Shown: positions 18,335-27,683, counted from the stretch's first letter. The stretch: DNA of 64,000 nt from an uncultured Helicobacteraceae bacterium (GCA_944323755.1 CALUTR010000002.1:248001-312000), one strand, 5' to 3'. Translations and numbers: made by a program. Notes: a model not told the origin generated them from the letters alone.

Positions 18335-19774
18335 ATGAAATACGATGTTATTATAATTGGAGCTGGTGTAGCTGGGCTCTATTGTGCTAGATTTTTACCA
18401 AAGAATCTAAAAGTATTGATACTATGTAAAGCACAACCTTGGGAATGTAATACATTTTATGCTCAAGGTGGAATAACTATAGCAAAAAATAAAGATGATA
18501 TACCACTTCACATAAAAGATACACTTGATGCAGGAAGCAACATAAACAATATCGATGCTATAAAAATCCTAAGTCAAGGTAGTTTAGAAGTCTTAGATGA
18601 TCTGATAAGTCAAAACTTTTTAATAGATAAAGAAAATAATGAAATATTATTTGCAAAAGAAGGTGGACATAGTATATCAAGGATTATCCATAGTAATGGA
18701 GATGGAACAGGTAGAATGCTACACACACATCTAATCAAAAACCTGCAGCACACACTATGGAAAAATGCAATTGTAATCGATCTACTAATAGAAGATAGTA
18801 GAGCATATGGTGTTTGCGTAAAAACTCAAAAAGGTTTAGTAAATATTTATGCAAATCATATTGTTATTGCAAGTGGTGGAGTAGGGGGGCTTTTTAAGTA
18901 TCACACAAATGCATATACAATAAGCAGTGATTTGCACGGGATTATTTTAGAACATCATTTAGAGTTAAAAGATATGGAGATGCTTCAATTTCACCCAACT
19001 GCATACATAAACTCTACACACGCAAGAAAGCAGTTAATAAGTGAAGCTGTACGTGGAGATGGTGGAATTATTGTCGATAATCACAATAAAAGATTTTTAT
19101 TTAACTATGATAAAAGAGGGGAACTTGCTCCTAGGGATATCGTATCAAGGGCTATTTTTGATTATTGCACAAAAAATAACCAACAAGCATTTCTTGATTT
19201 GCACAATTTTACACAAACGCAGTTTGAACTTAGATTTCCAAATATTTATAGACAATTAACATCATATGGGATAAAAATTCCTCAAGATAAGATTCCAATT
19301 TCACCTGCATTTCATTATTCCATGGGTGGAATTGCTACTGATTTAAATACAAAAGTCATAGGAATGGAAAATCTATATGCTATCGGTGAATGCGCAAACA
19401 ATGGAGTACACGGAGCAAATAGATTGGCTTCTAATTCATTACTTGAGGGTTTAGTATTTGGAAAGATTGCTGCAATGAATATATTAGATTCTACTCTTAA
19501 TATTGGTGAGAGGAATTTTCCATTAAATAATGAAGTATTAGAAAAAGATGGCGATGAAAGATTGAAGAATGTTTTAAGAGATATTATGTGGAATAAAGTT
19601 GGTATCGCAAGAAATCAAAGTGGCTTAGATTCTGCACTTGGTGGTATTGAGGTGATGTTGCTAGGTGAAATAGGTAGGCTGCTTAGACTTAGATTATTGG
19701 TAGCTAAAAAAATTATTACATCCGCATTAAATAGAAAAGAAAGTCTAGGTGCTCACTATAGGATTGATAGTTAG
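18335..19774 (+). CDS. nadB: L-aspartate oxidase
   Basis: NadB oxidises L-aspartate to iminoaspartate, the first step of de novo NAD synthesis; quinolinate synthase NadA is not in this window. The 479-residue protein begins with the FAD-binding VIIIGAGVAGLYCA. It has TFYAQGGITIA, the HPTAYI active-site segment, SEAVRGDGG, and PAFHYSMGGIATD, followed by GLYAIGE-type and NGVHGANRLASNSLLE segments. It is somewhat shorter than the roughly 530 residues of E. coli NadB because the C-terminal helical domain is reduced. It follows a small lipoprotein gene without any gap and converges on the OpgB-like gene. Confidence 0.93.
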   Translation: MKYDVIIIGAGVAGLYCARFLPKNLKVLILCKAQPWECNTFYAQGGITIAKNKDDIPLHIKDTLDAGSNINNIDAIKILSQGSLEVLDDLISQNFLIDKENNEILFAKEGGHSISRIIHSNGDGTGRMLHTHLIKNLQHTLWKNAIVIDLLIEDSRAYGVCVKTQKGLVNIYANHIVIASGGVGGLFKYHTNAYTISSDLHGIILEHHLELKDMEMLQFHPTAYINSTHARKQLISEAVRGDGGIIVDNHNKRFLFNYDKRGELAPRDIVSRAIFDYCTKNNQQAFLDLHNFTQTQFELRFPNIYRQLTSYGIKIPQDKIPISPAFHYSMGGIATDLNTKVIGMENLYAIGECANNGVHGANRLASNSLLEGLVFGKIAAMNILDSTLNIGERNFPLNNEVLEKDGDERLKNVLRDIMWNKVGIARNQSGLDSALGGIEVMLLGEIGRLLRLRLLVAKKIITSALNRKESLGAHYRIDS

Positions 19775-19775
19775 A

Positions 19776-21395
19776 TTATTCCCATAAGGATCTATAAAAT
19801 TTAGAATCTTTTATTATTAAATCATTTATTTCTTTTAGTCCATATTCTTCTAATAGAGTTTTGCTATATAGCGGATTTCTTCCAAGTCCAAAATATTCTA
19901 CTTTAAATCCAATAGAATCTAATATTAGAGGTGTCATGTCAAAATGGCTTAATATGCGATATTTTACTAGATTGTTATTAATATTTTTGCTAAATTTTGG
20001 ATTTATAAATACATTATATATATTTCTATTTTCATATCTAAGCGATAAACCACTTAAATGATCCCCAAGTATAATAATTGTGGTGTTATTATAAAAATCT
20101 TGTTTCATAACCCAAGATACAAAATCATAAATAATCTTATCGCTACATTTTATTGCATCATCTAGGCTATTATTTTTGATATTTTTACAATATTCTCTAT
20201 CTGTAAACCCACCTGGAAAGTGAGTATCCACTGTTGGTATATATATTGCAAATGGTAAATTTGAGTGATAATTATTTAAGTAATCTTTTGCAAATTCAAA
20301 TATTTGAGAATCTTTTATTCCCCAGAATCCATATTTCAATTCACCATATTTCTTAAAATCTTTTTCATCTAAAATATCTATATTATGTGATTTAAAAAAA
20401 TGTTTTGAGCCAGCAAAGCTTGTATCATATCCAAGAAATGCCACTTGATTGTAATTGTTCTTTTTTAAAATATCACTAATACAGGTAGCATTTTTTATAA
20501 ATTGTGATTGATTTGTAAGGTTATTTGAAAATATAATTGTGGAATCTATTGGTAAACTAAGTGGAACACCACATAGATATCCTGTAGTACCTGCTATAGT
20601 CCAACTTGTATTATTTGTTTGATATAATCCACCAAAGTTATCATTATTACTAAAATTAATATTATTTTTTGCTAGTTTATATAGATTTGGAATTAAATTC
20701 TCTGTATTGTTTTTATTATTTATCAATCCACCATGTGCATATATTGTTTCCATAGATTCTGCTATGATCAATATGAGGTTTCGTGGTTTTTTTGTATGAA
20801 TATCATCTTTGATTTTATAATGATCTTCGTATAGTGTGCTGTATTGTCTTTTGAAAATAGTGGTATATATTTGAAAATGTTTGTCTATTGAATATATAGT
20901 AATTATTATTAATGTAATTATATAAAACCAATTTATATGTATTTTTTTACAATATTTATATATTAAGGATGTAGCAATATAACATGATAATATGATTAAA
21001 ATAAGTTTTAATATAAAAAAGATTCCAATTTCATCATTAAATAAAAATGAAGCATAATATTTTGATTTTAGAGATATCACTGCATTATAATATGTTTGAT
21101 TAAAACCAAATATACTTGTTGTTAGACCAATACCTATAAGCAATAATACAATAAATGAAAACATATAAAAAGAGCAAATCAAAATAATAATACTAGGTAT
21201 TATGACATATATAATAAACCCAGTATAAAAGATTGTATTTACACCATCAAGTGGCATTTTTAGATGAAAAATTATTGCATTTAATGTGGCATTACTATCA
21301 TAGTTACTAATAATCCAGAATGTGGTGAGTAATAAAAATGAAGTTATAAATATTGCAAAGTATTTTAATAACTTTGCTAATTTATTCCATCTCAT
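19776..21395 (-). CDS. OpgB/LtaS-like phosphoglycerol (or phosphoethanolamine) transferase
   Basis: The roughly 540-residue protein has about five N-terminal membrane segments and a periplasmic alkaline-phosphatase-fold domain. Metal and catalytic features are visible: LILIIAESME at the domain start (Glu ligand), the NTSWTIAGTTGYLCGVPL segment, which matches the TIAG...CGIPL region of E. coli OpgB, and IILGDHLSGL near the C-terminus. OpgB moves phosphoglycerol onto periplasmic glucans; related enzymes modify LPS or make lipoteichoic acid. The acceptor here is unknown. The start codon is one of two adjacent ATGs; the gene overlaps the 3' end of mtn by 14-17 bases. Confidence 0.75.
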   Translation of the reverse strand: MRWNKLAKLLKYFAIFITSFLLLTTFWIISNYDSNATLNAIIFHLKMPLDGVNTIFYTGFIIYVIIPSIIILICSFYMFSFIVLLLIGIGLTTSIFGFNQTYYNAVISLKSKYYASFLFNDEIGIFFILKLILIILSCYIATSLIYKYCKKIHINWFYIITLIIITIYSIDKHFQIYTTIFKRQYSTLYEDHYKIKDDIHTKKPRNLILIIAESMETIYAHGGLINNKNNTENLIPNLYKLAKNNINFSNNDNFGGLYQTNNTSWTIAGTTGYLCGVPLSLPIDSTIIFSNNLTNQSQFIKNATCISDILKKNNYNQVAFLGYDTSFAGSKHFFKSHNIDILDEKDFKKYGELKYGFWGIKDSQIFEFAKDYLNNYHSNLPFAIYIPTVDTHFPGGFTDREYCKNIKNNSLDDAIKCSDKIIYDFVSWVMKQDFYNNTTIIILGDHLSGLSLRYENRNIYNVFINPKFSKNINNNLVKYRILSHFDMTPLILDSIGFKVEYFGLGRNPLYSKTLLEEYGLKEINDLIIKDSKFYRSLWE

Positions 21396-22074
21396 CAAGT
21401 ATAGAAATAATAAATGAAGCGCTTTTTTTAGCAGAATCTTCTAAAAATTCATCAAAGCTTACATCTGCATTATCATCAGCACTATCACTAATAGCTCTTA
21501 TAATGCAAAATGGTATATTTAATAAGCTAGAAACAACAGCAATACTTGCACCTTCCATCTCAACAGCACAAGCTTTAAAATTATCAATAATCCACTGCTT
21601 TTTATCTTTATCAGATATAAAACTATCTCCAGATGCAATGATTCCATATTTCAATTCTATATTTTGTTTATTAGCAGCTCGTTTTGCTATTTCATTTAGA
21701 TTACTATCTGTATCTATATATAATTTACTCTCTGGTATAAAGCCAAGTGGATGTCCAAATGCAGATATATCAACATCATACTGACAAAGCGAGCTAGCAA
21801 GGACAATATCACCAACCTTTAGATCATTACTAAGACCGCCAGCAACACCTGTAAAAATTATATAATCAGCATTAAAATGCAAACCCATAGTAGAACAAGT
21901 CAATGAAGCGTGAATCTTTCCTATTTTACTATATGCAATAACGATATTATAGTTTTTATAGGTAGTTACATAGAATATATTTCCACCAATTTGAATCTCA
22001 TTATATTCTTTAAAAAAATCCAATAAAGGGGTTATTTCCTCTCGCATTGCACCAATAATACCTATTGTTTTCAT
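21382..22074 (-). CDS. mtnN: 5'-methylthioadenosine/S-adenosylhomocysteine nucleosidase
   Basis: This 230-residue nucleosidase (Pfs) cleaves the adenine from methylthioadenosine and S-adenosylhomocysteine, and in Helicobacter and Campylobacter also from 6-amino-6-deoxyfutalosine in menaquinone synthesis. Family features: the start IGIIGAMREEITPL with the catalytic Glu, IIFTGVAGGL, the ACAVEMEGASIAVV substrate site and RAISDSADDNADVSFDEF with the catalytic Asp. It lies 14 bases downstream of fabD and overlaps the OpgB-like gene, so it is part of the same minus-strand operon. Confidence 0.95.
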   Translation of the reverse strand: MKTIGIIGAMREEITPLLDFFKEYNEIQIGGNIFYVTTYKNYNIVIAYSKIGKIHASLTCSTMGLHFNADYIIFTGVAGGLSNDLKVGDIVLASSLCQYDVDISAFGHPLGFIPESKLYIDTDSNLNEIAKRAANKQNIELKYGIIASGDSFISDKDKKQWIIDNFKACAVEMEGASIAVVSSLLNIPFCIIRAISDSADDNADVSFDEFLEDSAKKSASFIISILDEME

Positions 22075-22088
22075 AAAAATCCTTAAAT

Positions 22089-23003
22089 TTATTTTAAATC
22101 ATTTATAGCAGATTCCAAGCTATTATTATCAGCAATGCAATAGGTTGGCTTAGCACTTAATCTCTTATTTAATCCTTTTAACACATTACCATAACCAAAT
22201 TCAATAAAACAATCAACTCTATCCTCATTATCAATAATTGATTGCTTATAATAAACAGGTTTTGTAAGCTGCATAGTTAGCAACTCTAATGCTTTCTCTC
22301 TTGTATTGTAAGATTCCATTGTTGCATTTGAGATAACTTCAAATTTAAAATTATCTAATAAATAATTACTCAAAACACTTCTAAATTCATAAGTCATATT
22401 ATCAAGCAGAGGACAATGACTTGCAACAGACATAGGAAGGATAATAAATCTTTTTGCACCAAGCTGTTTAAGATCGTTTTCTATGCCAATTAGAGATGAT
22501 TTTGATCCAGCAAGAACTATCTGACCACCACCATTGTAATTAGCACACCAAATATCATTTTTATCTTTACAGAAATCTTCAACTACATCATCTTCTAAAC
22601 CAATCACTACAGCCATACCAGCATCGATATTATCACAAACCTTATGCATTAGCTGCCCTCTTGTATAAACAAGTTTTGTGGCATTTTCAAAAGAAAGGCT
22701 ACCTGCTATAACATTAGCTGTTATTTCGCCTAAAGAATGACCAAGTGCAAATTCTGGAACAACATTAATATGTTTATTAAAAAGCATATAAGCGATGTAA
22801 CTTACAAGCAAAATTGCTGGCTGTGTAAAATGAGTTTTATTAATATCATCATTTTGCGTTAAAAGCAAATCTTTCATATTCATTTTTAATACATCACTAG
22901 AAATATCAAATAATTCTCTTGCTATTTCGTAATTATCATAAAATTCTTTACCCATACCAATTGCTTGACTACCTTGACCGGGAAATAAAAATGCAACTTT
23001 CAT
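22089..23003 (-). CDS. fabD: Malonyl-CoA:ACP transacylase
   Basis: FabD transfers malonyl from CoA to acyl carrier protein for fatty-acid synthesis in the cytoplasm. The 304-residue protein opens with FLFPGQGSQAIGMGKEFY and carries the nucleophile motif GHSLGEITA (Ser about residue 90). The later VASHCPLLDN segment has the catalytic His, and VDCFIEFGYGNVLKGL is the family end. The AGGTGG ribosome site lies 4-5 bases from the ATG. It sits between slyD and mtnN with short gaps, suggesting co-transcription. Confidence 0.95.
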   Translation of the reverse strand: MKVAFLFPGQGSQAIGMGKEFYDNYEIARELFDISSDVLKMNMKDLLLTQNDDINKTHFTQPAILLVSYIAYMLFNKHINVVPEFALGHSLGEITANVIAGSLSFENATKLVYTRGQLMHKVCDNIDAGMAVVIGLEDDVVEDFCKDKNDIWCANYNGGGQIVLAGSKSSLIGIENDLKQLGAKRFIILPMSVASHCPLLDNMTYEFRSVLSNYLLDNFKFEVISNATMESYNTREKALELLTMQLTKPVYYKQSIIDNEDRVDCFIEFGYGNVLKGLNKRLSAKPTYCIADNNSLESAINDLK

Positions 23004-23012
23004 ATATCCACC

Positions 23013-23588
23013 TTAATGGCTGCACCCACATCCACCACTATGGTGATGTCCTCCACCGCCACAACAGCCTCCTTCATTTTCGTGATGATGTCCCCCACCA
23101 CAGCAACTACCACTACCACAAGATAACGAATATTTCGCTAGATCATCTTCTGTTGGCTCTTTGCTTGATAAAATTTCAACATCAAATACTAATGTTTTAC
23201 CCGATAAAGGATGATTGTAATCTATCATCACACTTGTTTCACCAATTTCATCTACTATAACTTGAACAGTTTGTCCATCATCACTTTGTCCAAATAGTGT
23301 CATTCCTTTTTTTAAATCTATACCCTGAAATTGATCTTTTGGAACTTCTTGTAAAAAATCAGGATTTCTTATGCCATATGCATCTTCTGGAGCAATTTCT
23401 ACTTTGAATATTTCACCAATATTTTTTCCTAGCAATGCATTTTCTAAACCAGAAATCACTTGATTTTGCCCCAACAAAAAAACAAGTGGCTGACCTTGAG
23501 TATCACTAGAATCTAATTTTTCACCATTTTCTTTATCTGTAACTGTATAATTAATAGAAATCAAATGACCATTTTCAACTTTACTCAT
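23013..23588 (-). CDS. slyD: FKBP-type peptidyl-prolyl isomerase SlyD with Cys/His-rich tail
   Basis: The 191-residue protein has the SlyD-type FKBP domain (VFLLGQNQVISGLENALLGK, then VEIAPEDAYGIRN) with an inserted IF chaperone domain. A striking metal-binding tail lies roughly after residue 155: repeated CC, GGG, HHH and CGC clusters ending in CSH. SlyD assists [NiFe]-hydrogenase maturation by storing nickel and interacting with HypB. The tail and the presence of hypF and hypD in this window support a nickel role. It is encoded between cpoB and fabD with gaps of 9-16 bases. Confidence 0.93.
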   Translation of the reverse strand: MSKVENGHLISINYTVTDKENGEKLDSSDTQGQPLVFLLGQNQVISGLENALLGKNIGEIFKVEIAPEDAYGIRNPDFLQEVPKDQFQGIDLKKGMTLFGQSDDGQTVQVIVDEIGETSVMIDYNHPLSGKTLVFDVEILSSKEPTEDDLAKYSLSCGSGSCCGGGHHHENEGGCCGGGGHHHSGGCGCSH

Positions 23589-23604
23589 TTTTATTCCTTT
23601 TTAA

Positions 23605-24516
23605 TTAATTTGCTATATATTTTTTTGCTTCTTTTGCCTCAACACTCTCTGGAAATAGATCAATTAAGGCATTATAAAAGTTTTGTGAATTATCTTTATC
23701 GTTTAAAACTCTAAATGAATTAGCACTATTTAACAATAATCTAGGCATATATTTTGCCTTATCATCTAAAATAGCACTTTCTTTATAGTAATAAACAGCA
23801 TCTTTATATCTATTTTGCTCATATGCAATATTACCAAGCATATAATTAGATTCTGCTTTTTTGTAATTTATTTCTATAAACCATTTATATCTAGCAATAG
23901 CTTCATCAAATTTTTTTGAATAAGTAAGAGATCTAGCCTCTTTGAAAATTTCACTTCTTCTTGTTGTGTCTTTATCAAAAATAATATTTTCATTAGAGTT
24001 ATCTATGATATCTTTGTTGCCATTAGGATTTGTAGCATTATTATCAATGATTTTTTTAATGATATTAGTATTTGAATTAGGACTAGTTTTATTAGAATCT
24101 ATATTATTTTGCTGTTTATTATGCATCTCATTAGTAATCAATTCTTGAATTTGCTTTACATAGGAATCTATGCTATCTTTTAGCATTTGAATATTATTAG
24201 TATTTTTTACAACATCCTCTTTAACGCTATTTAAAGCATCATCTACATTTGAATTATTACCAAAAGAATTAATCTTATCATTTAGATCTTTTAAGCTAGA
24301 GGAGGAGCCTTCATATATACTTTTTAGTCCTTCCAATGAAATTTCTAGTTGTTTAATTTGATTTTCTAGTTTCAAGATTCTATCTGATTGTTGATCATTA
24401 ATGCGTTTCAACTCTTCAATTTCTTTTTTTGTTACGCTACTTTGCATTTCAAAAACAGATGGCTCTTCTGCAAAAATAACACTAAATAATAATATAAATG
24501 AAAATATAAACTTCAC
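23605..24516 (-). CDS. cpoB: Tol-Pal-associated coiled-coil/TPR protein CpoB (YbgF)
   Basis: CpoB is a periplasmic protein that coordinates outer-membrane constriction with peptidoglycan synthesis. The 303-residue product has a signal peptide (cleavage near VFA-EEP). A coiled-coil region rich in Lys/Glu/Leu runs about residues 27-85, then an Asn/Ser-rich linker. The TPR-like C-terminal half contains AESNYMLGNIAYEQNRYKDA and ends in LIDLFPESVEAKEAKKYI. It follows pal on the same strand, as in most Tol-Pal loci, but a stem-loop lies in the 102-base gap between them. Confidence 0.85.
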   Translation of the reverse strand: MKFIFSFILLFSVIFAEEPSVFEMQSSVTKKEIEELKRINDQQSDRILKLENQIKQLEISLEGLKSIYEGSSSSLKDLNDKINSFGNNSNVDDALNSVKEDVVKNTNNIQMLKDSIDSYVKQIQELITNEMHNKQQNNIDSNKTSPNSNTNIIKKIIDNNATNPNGNKDIIDNSNENIIFDKDTTRRSEIFKEARSLTYSKKFDEAIARYKWFIEINYKKAESNYMLGNIAYEQNRYKDAVYYYKESAILDDKAKYMPRLLLNSANSFRVLNDKDNSQNFYNALIDLFPESVEAKEAKKYIAN

Positions 24517-24581
24517 AGGATTCTAATCTTTCTTTTAGTAGTATTTAGAAGAAAAAATCTTCAAATTAAATAAGTCATAAC

Positions 24582-24612
24582 TTAAATAAAGAAGTATTTC
24601 TTCTTTATTTAA
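24582..24612 (-). terminator. Intergenic stem-loop between pal and cpoB
   Basis: A perfect 13-base-pair AT-rich stem (24582-24594 with 24600-24612) with a 5-base loop lies seven bases after the pal stop. No long U tract follows on the transcribed strand. It could be a partial terminator, attenuator or RNA-stability element separating tol-pal from cpoB-slyD-fabD-mtnN. Confidence 0.45.
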
Positions 24613-24618
24613 ACAAAA

Positions 24619-25155
24619 TTATCTTGCAATAAAATCAACTCGTCTATTTTCTTGCCAACACTTTTTTGTTTTATCCAAGCATTTAGGTTTACTCTCTCCA
24701 TAGCTAACCAATTTGATAATATCTGAAGAAACACCATTGCTAACAAGCGCATCTCTTACAGACGAAGCTCTTTTTAACGCAAGTGCATAATTATATTCAT
24801 CACTTCCCCATTCATCAGTATTTCCTTCTACTTTTAATTCAGAAGCATTATTAGATGTAATTACTTGAGCATTTGATTTCAATGTAAAAATATTATCACC
24901 ATCAATATTAAAACTATCAAATTTAAAATATATAGATTTCAAAGCTCCAAAATCACCATTGGCTTGATTATTTATATCAGAATTTGAATCAGATATACCA
25001 CCGATAACTGTGCCATTATTTGAATCATTATTAACACTTGAAGAAGTAGAATCTGTAGAACTTTCATTAGATTCTACATTTACTTTATCAGAACATCCAG
25101 CAATTATGAAAGCTAGTATTAACGAGCTAAAAAGCAATCCTCTTTTCAATTTCAT
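24619..25155 (-). CDS. pal: Peptidoglycan-associated lipoprotein Pal
   Basis: Pal is the outer-membrane lipoprotein of the Tol-Pal system and binds peptidoglycan through its OmpA-like domain. The 178-residue product has a lipoprotein signal with lipobox IAGC (Cys about residue 21), then an Asn/Ser-rich linker. The OmpA-like domain has YFKFDSFNI, VEGNTDEWGSDEYNYALALKR in its conserved pieces, and SYGESKPKC...ENRRVDFI at the end. The diaminopimelate-binding Asp and Arg are in the NTDEWG and NRRVDF parts. It lies 65 bases downstream of tolB. Confidence 0.95.
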   Translation of the reverse strand: MKLKRGLLFSSLILAFIIAGCSDKVNVESNESSTDSTSSSVNNDSNNGTVIGGISDSNSDINNQANGDFGALKSIYFKFDSFNIDGDNIFTLKSNAQVITSNNASELKVEGNTDEWGSDEYNYALALKRASSVRDALVSNGVSSDIIKLVSYGESKPKCLDKTKKCWQENRRVDFIAR

Positions 25156-25220
25156 TTTCTCCTATTTTTAAGATTTATGCAATATTCTAGCCAAATATAA
25201 AAATACTGTCAATATTATCA

Positions 25221-26477
25221 TTACCAATCAATAGCCTGAATTTTTTCGTCTGGTAAAGGAAATAAATAGCTTTTATTATAATCTAATCTTATGATTCCAA
25301 GAGAACTTTCCTCATCTGTATTTTTAATAAACATTATACTTCCTCCATCTCTTGAAAATCTTGGCATTTGATTTACACCATTTGCTGTTAATCGTCTTAT
25401 ATAATCACTTTTTGTTGATATTAAATATAAATTAAATATATTACTACCAAACTCATTTTCACTCTCTCGACTTGAATAAACTATATATTCATTATAAGCA
25501 CTTGCAGAGCTATTATTCCTGCCGTGATATACCATTTGATTAATTAATTTTGTTGATAAATCTAATGAAAATATATTTGGATATCCTGTCCTATCAGAAA
25601 TAAACATAATACTTCCTTCATTATTGATAAAATTTGCTCCTACATCAATACCACTATAATTTGTAAGTCGTTGAGTGTTTTTATTCGCTACATCATAAAG
25701 ATATACATCTGGTTGATTATTTGGAGCCATACTTAATAAAATCTTACTTCCATCTTGACTTACATCAGATGCAATAATCATACCATCACTTGATAAGAGT
25801 TTTTCCATTTTACCTGTATAGATATTGTATTTTATTAAAGTTGGTACATCTAAATATTTTGTAAAATAAATACTATCTTGTTCTTTATTAGCCCATTTTG
25901 GAAATATATTTAAACCATCTCTAATAATTGTATTTTGAAATGTAAGCGTATAATCAGCAATAACTATATGACTTTCTTTTGCTTGAGTATATTTTGAAAA
26001 TACTACAAAACGATTCATCCAATCAATCGATGGTGCTTTAATGTAATTATTAATATCTATTGCCATTTTATGAGATAAAAAAGGATATCTAGAATCTTGA
26101 CTAACTGTATATTTTTTAGACAACACCACTTGCTTTATATTAATATCATACACAATTAGCATTGCTAAAACTTCATTATTGTTTATAAAACCTTCTATAT
26201 GGGCAACAAGATTTATATTATTTTGCGCTTGTTCTTCATAGTTTATATTCCTGTTTCCATTATTGTTTTCTATTACATTAAAATGTCCGCTTACTTTTAA
26301 ATCTGCTACAAGCATTTTATAAATTTTACTACCAATTAAAACATCATTTTTATCAGCATTAATATTTTCAACCATTATAGTTGGCAACTTGGTCGTATCT
26401 TTTATGATCTCAATAGTCGCATCTGCTGCAAAAAGATTCATTACAAGAATAAAATAAATAAAAATTTTCCTTATCAT
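25221..26477 (-). CDS. tolB: Tol-Pal system periplasmic protein TolB
   Basis: TolB is a periplasmic beta-propeller that shuttles between Pal and TolA. The 418-residue product has a signal peptide (IYFILVMNLFAADA) and an N-terminal alpha/beta domain. The propeller shows repeated SxDG-type blades: DVSQDGSKILLSM, NNEGSIMFISDRTGYPNIF and FSRDGGSIMFIKN. An AAGGAG ribosome site precedes the ATG, which overlaps the end of the TolA-like gene by four bases. Length is normal. Confidence 0.93.
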   Translation of the reverse strand: MIRKIFIYFILVMNLFAADATIEIIKDTTKLPTIMVENINADKNDVLIGSKIYKMLVADLKVSGHFNVIENNNGNRNINYEEQAQNNINLVAHIEGFINNNEVLAMLIVYDINIKQVVLSKKYTVSQDSRYPFLSHKMAIDINNYIKAPSIDWMNRFVVFSKYTQAKESHIVIADYTLTFQNTIIRDGLNIFPKWANKEQDSIYFTKYLDVPTLIKYNIYTGKMEKLLSSDGMIIASDVSQDGSKILLSMAPNNQPDVYLYDVANKNTQRLTNYSGIDVGANFINNEGSIMFISDRTGYPNIFSLDLSTKLINQMVYHGRNNSSASAYNEYIVYSSRESENEFGSNIFNLYLISTKSDYIRRLTANGVNQMPRFSRDGGSIMFIKNTDEESSLGIIRLDYNKSYLFPLPDEKIQAIDW

Positions 26478-27283
26478 TCATTCTCCTTTTTATTTCTAAA
26501 AGTTACTTCTAAATCATCAAGTTTTATGCCATCTAAAGTTGGGAATTTTATATTCTTTAACTTTTCTAAAGATTCCATTAATTCCATATCAAAAACAGCA
26601 TTGTTAGATGGCTTTTTGATAGTATAACCAAAATCTCCATTTTTGCTAATTTTAATAGCAACAATAGATGTCAATACTTCATCAAAACTATTTTTTATAT
26701 CCCAATTTGAATACAACAATTCTGCAATCTTATTACAATAATCCTTGTATGTATTGCAAAATTTGCTTGTATTTGAATTTTCTATTGATATATTCTCACT
26801 TAGATTTTGCAATGTTTGAGCCAGATTCTGCGTTGATTGCAAAATTTTATTTAACTTATCACTTTTATCAATATTTGAACTTTCTTCACTTTTCTTATTT
26901 AGTGCAATTTTATCTCTATTGTCAGCTATATTGTCTTGTGTTATTTGTTTTGGCTTTGCAGTATCTACTTTTTTAAATAAATCGCCAGCACCAAGCCCTA
27001 CAATAGGAGATTTTGAACCAACTTTCTTAGAGCCTGCATCATTCTTAGAATCTTTTTTTGCAATATTTTGCTCCTCAACGATTTTTGGGCTTTTTTCTGC
27101 AATTTCATTTATCAAATTAATTTCAATGCTACTAATTTTACTTGGATTATTTATTGATAATTCTATAGATTGATTTGCTTGAAATAAACATAAAAGAATA
27201 AATAATATAAATACATATAAAAATACAGCAAATACGCCACTAAGTATAAAATATATATTATCTATAGTATTTATTTTATCCAT
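26474..27283 (-). CDS. tolA: TolA/TonB-like energy transducer
   Basis: The 269-residue protein has one N-terminal membrane segment (about residues 12-35), then a long charged periplasmic linker rich in Lys, Ser and Asp. The C-terminal domain (CNKIAELLYSNWDIKNSFDEVL, then VAIKISKNGDFGYTIKKPSNNAVFD) is of the TonB/TolA type. Position between exbD and tolB makes it the TolA of this Tol-Pal cluster. It would link the inner-membrane ExbB/ExbD (TolQ/TolR) motor to TolB and Pal. Sequence alone cannot fully exclude TonB. It overlaps exbD by eight bases. Confidence 0.75.
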   Translation of the reverse strand: MDKINTIDNIYFILSGVFAVFLYVFILFILLCLFQANQSIELSINNPSKISSIEINLINEIAEKSPKIVEEQNIAKKDSKNDAGSKKVGSKSPIVGLGAGDLFKKVDTAKPKQITQDNIADNRDKIALNKKSEESSNIDKSDKLNKILQSTQNLAQTLQNLSENISIENSNTSKFCNTYKDYCNKIAELLYSNWDIKNSFDEVLTSIVAIKISKNGDFGYTIKKPSNNAVFDMELMESLEKLKNIKFPTLDGIKLDDLEVTFRNKKENE

Positions 27284-27674
27284 TTGTTATCAAAGATGCT
27301 TTTAAAAATCCTGCTTCCTTTATTGTTTTTAGTACAAAAACAACATCTCCATATTTTATACTTTTATCAGCCCTAATTCTCACTTCTGTATTTTTGTCAT
27401 ATTTATTTGAAAGAAGATTGAAGCTATCTGTAAAATTTTTATATGAATATACAGAATCTTTAATATAAATATTTTTTTTCTTATCAATACGAATTTCAAT
27501 AATAGGATCATCTAATACTTTTTGTGTTTTTGAGCCTTTAGCTAATGTTATATCCTCTTTATACACTATCGTAGGAGCTGTAACCATCAAAATAGCTAAC
27601 AAAACTAGCATTATATCAACTAATGGCGTTATGTTTAAATCCGGCTTTTCGTCCCAATTGAAACTATTATCCAA
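27276..27674 (-). CDS. exbD: ExbD/TolR-family proton-channel subunit
   Basis: The 132-residue protein has a short cytoplasmic start and one membrane segment with the essential Asp (LVDIMLVLLAILMVTAP, about residues 17-33). A periplasmic ExbD/TolR domain ends in DVVFVLKTIKEAGF. With the ExbB-like partner it converts proton flow into force for the TolA-like protein. Family assignment is firm; the choice between the names ExbD and TolR rests on context, which favours a Tol-Pal role. Confidence 0.88.
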   Translation of the reverse strand: MDNSFNWDEKPDLNITPLVDIMLVLLAILMVTAPTIVYKEDITLAKGSKTQKVLDDPIIEIRIDKKKNIYIKDSVYSYKNFTDSFNLLSNKYDKNTEVRIRADKSIKYGDVVFVLKTIKEAGFLKASLITNG

Positions 27675-27683
27675 AATACACTC

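Noticed and set aside
18882-18890. A run of six G in nadB as a third phase-variation tract
   Set aside because: Six is below the length at which slippage is normally seen, and the run lies in conserved Gly codons of the FAD-enzyme family.
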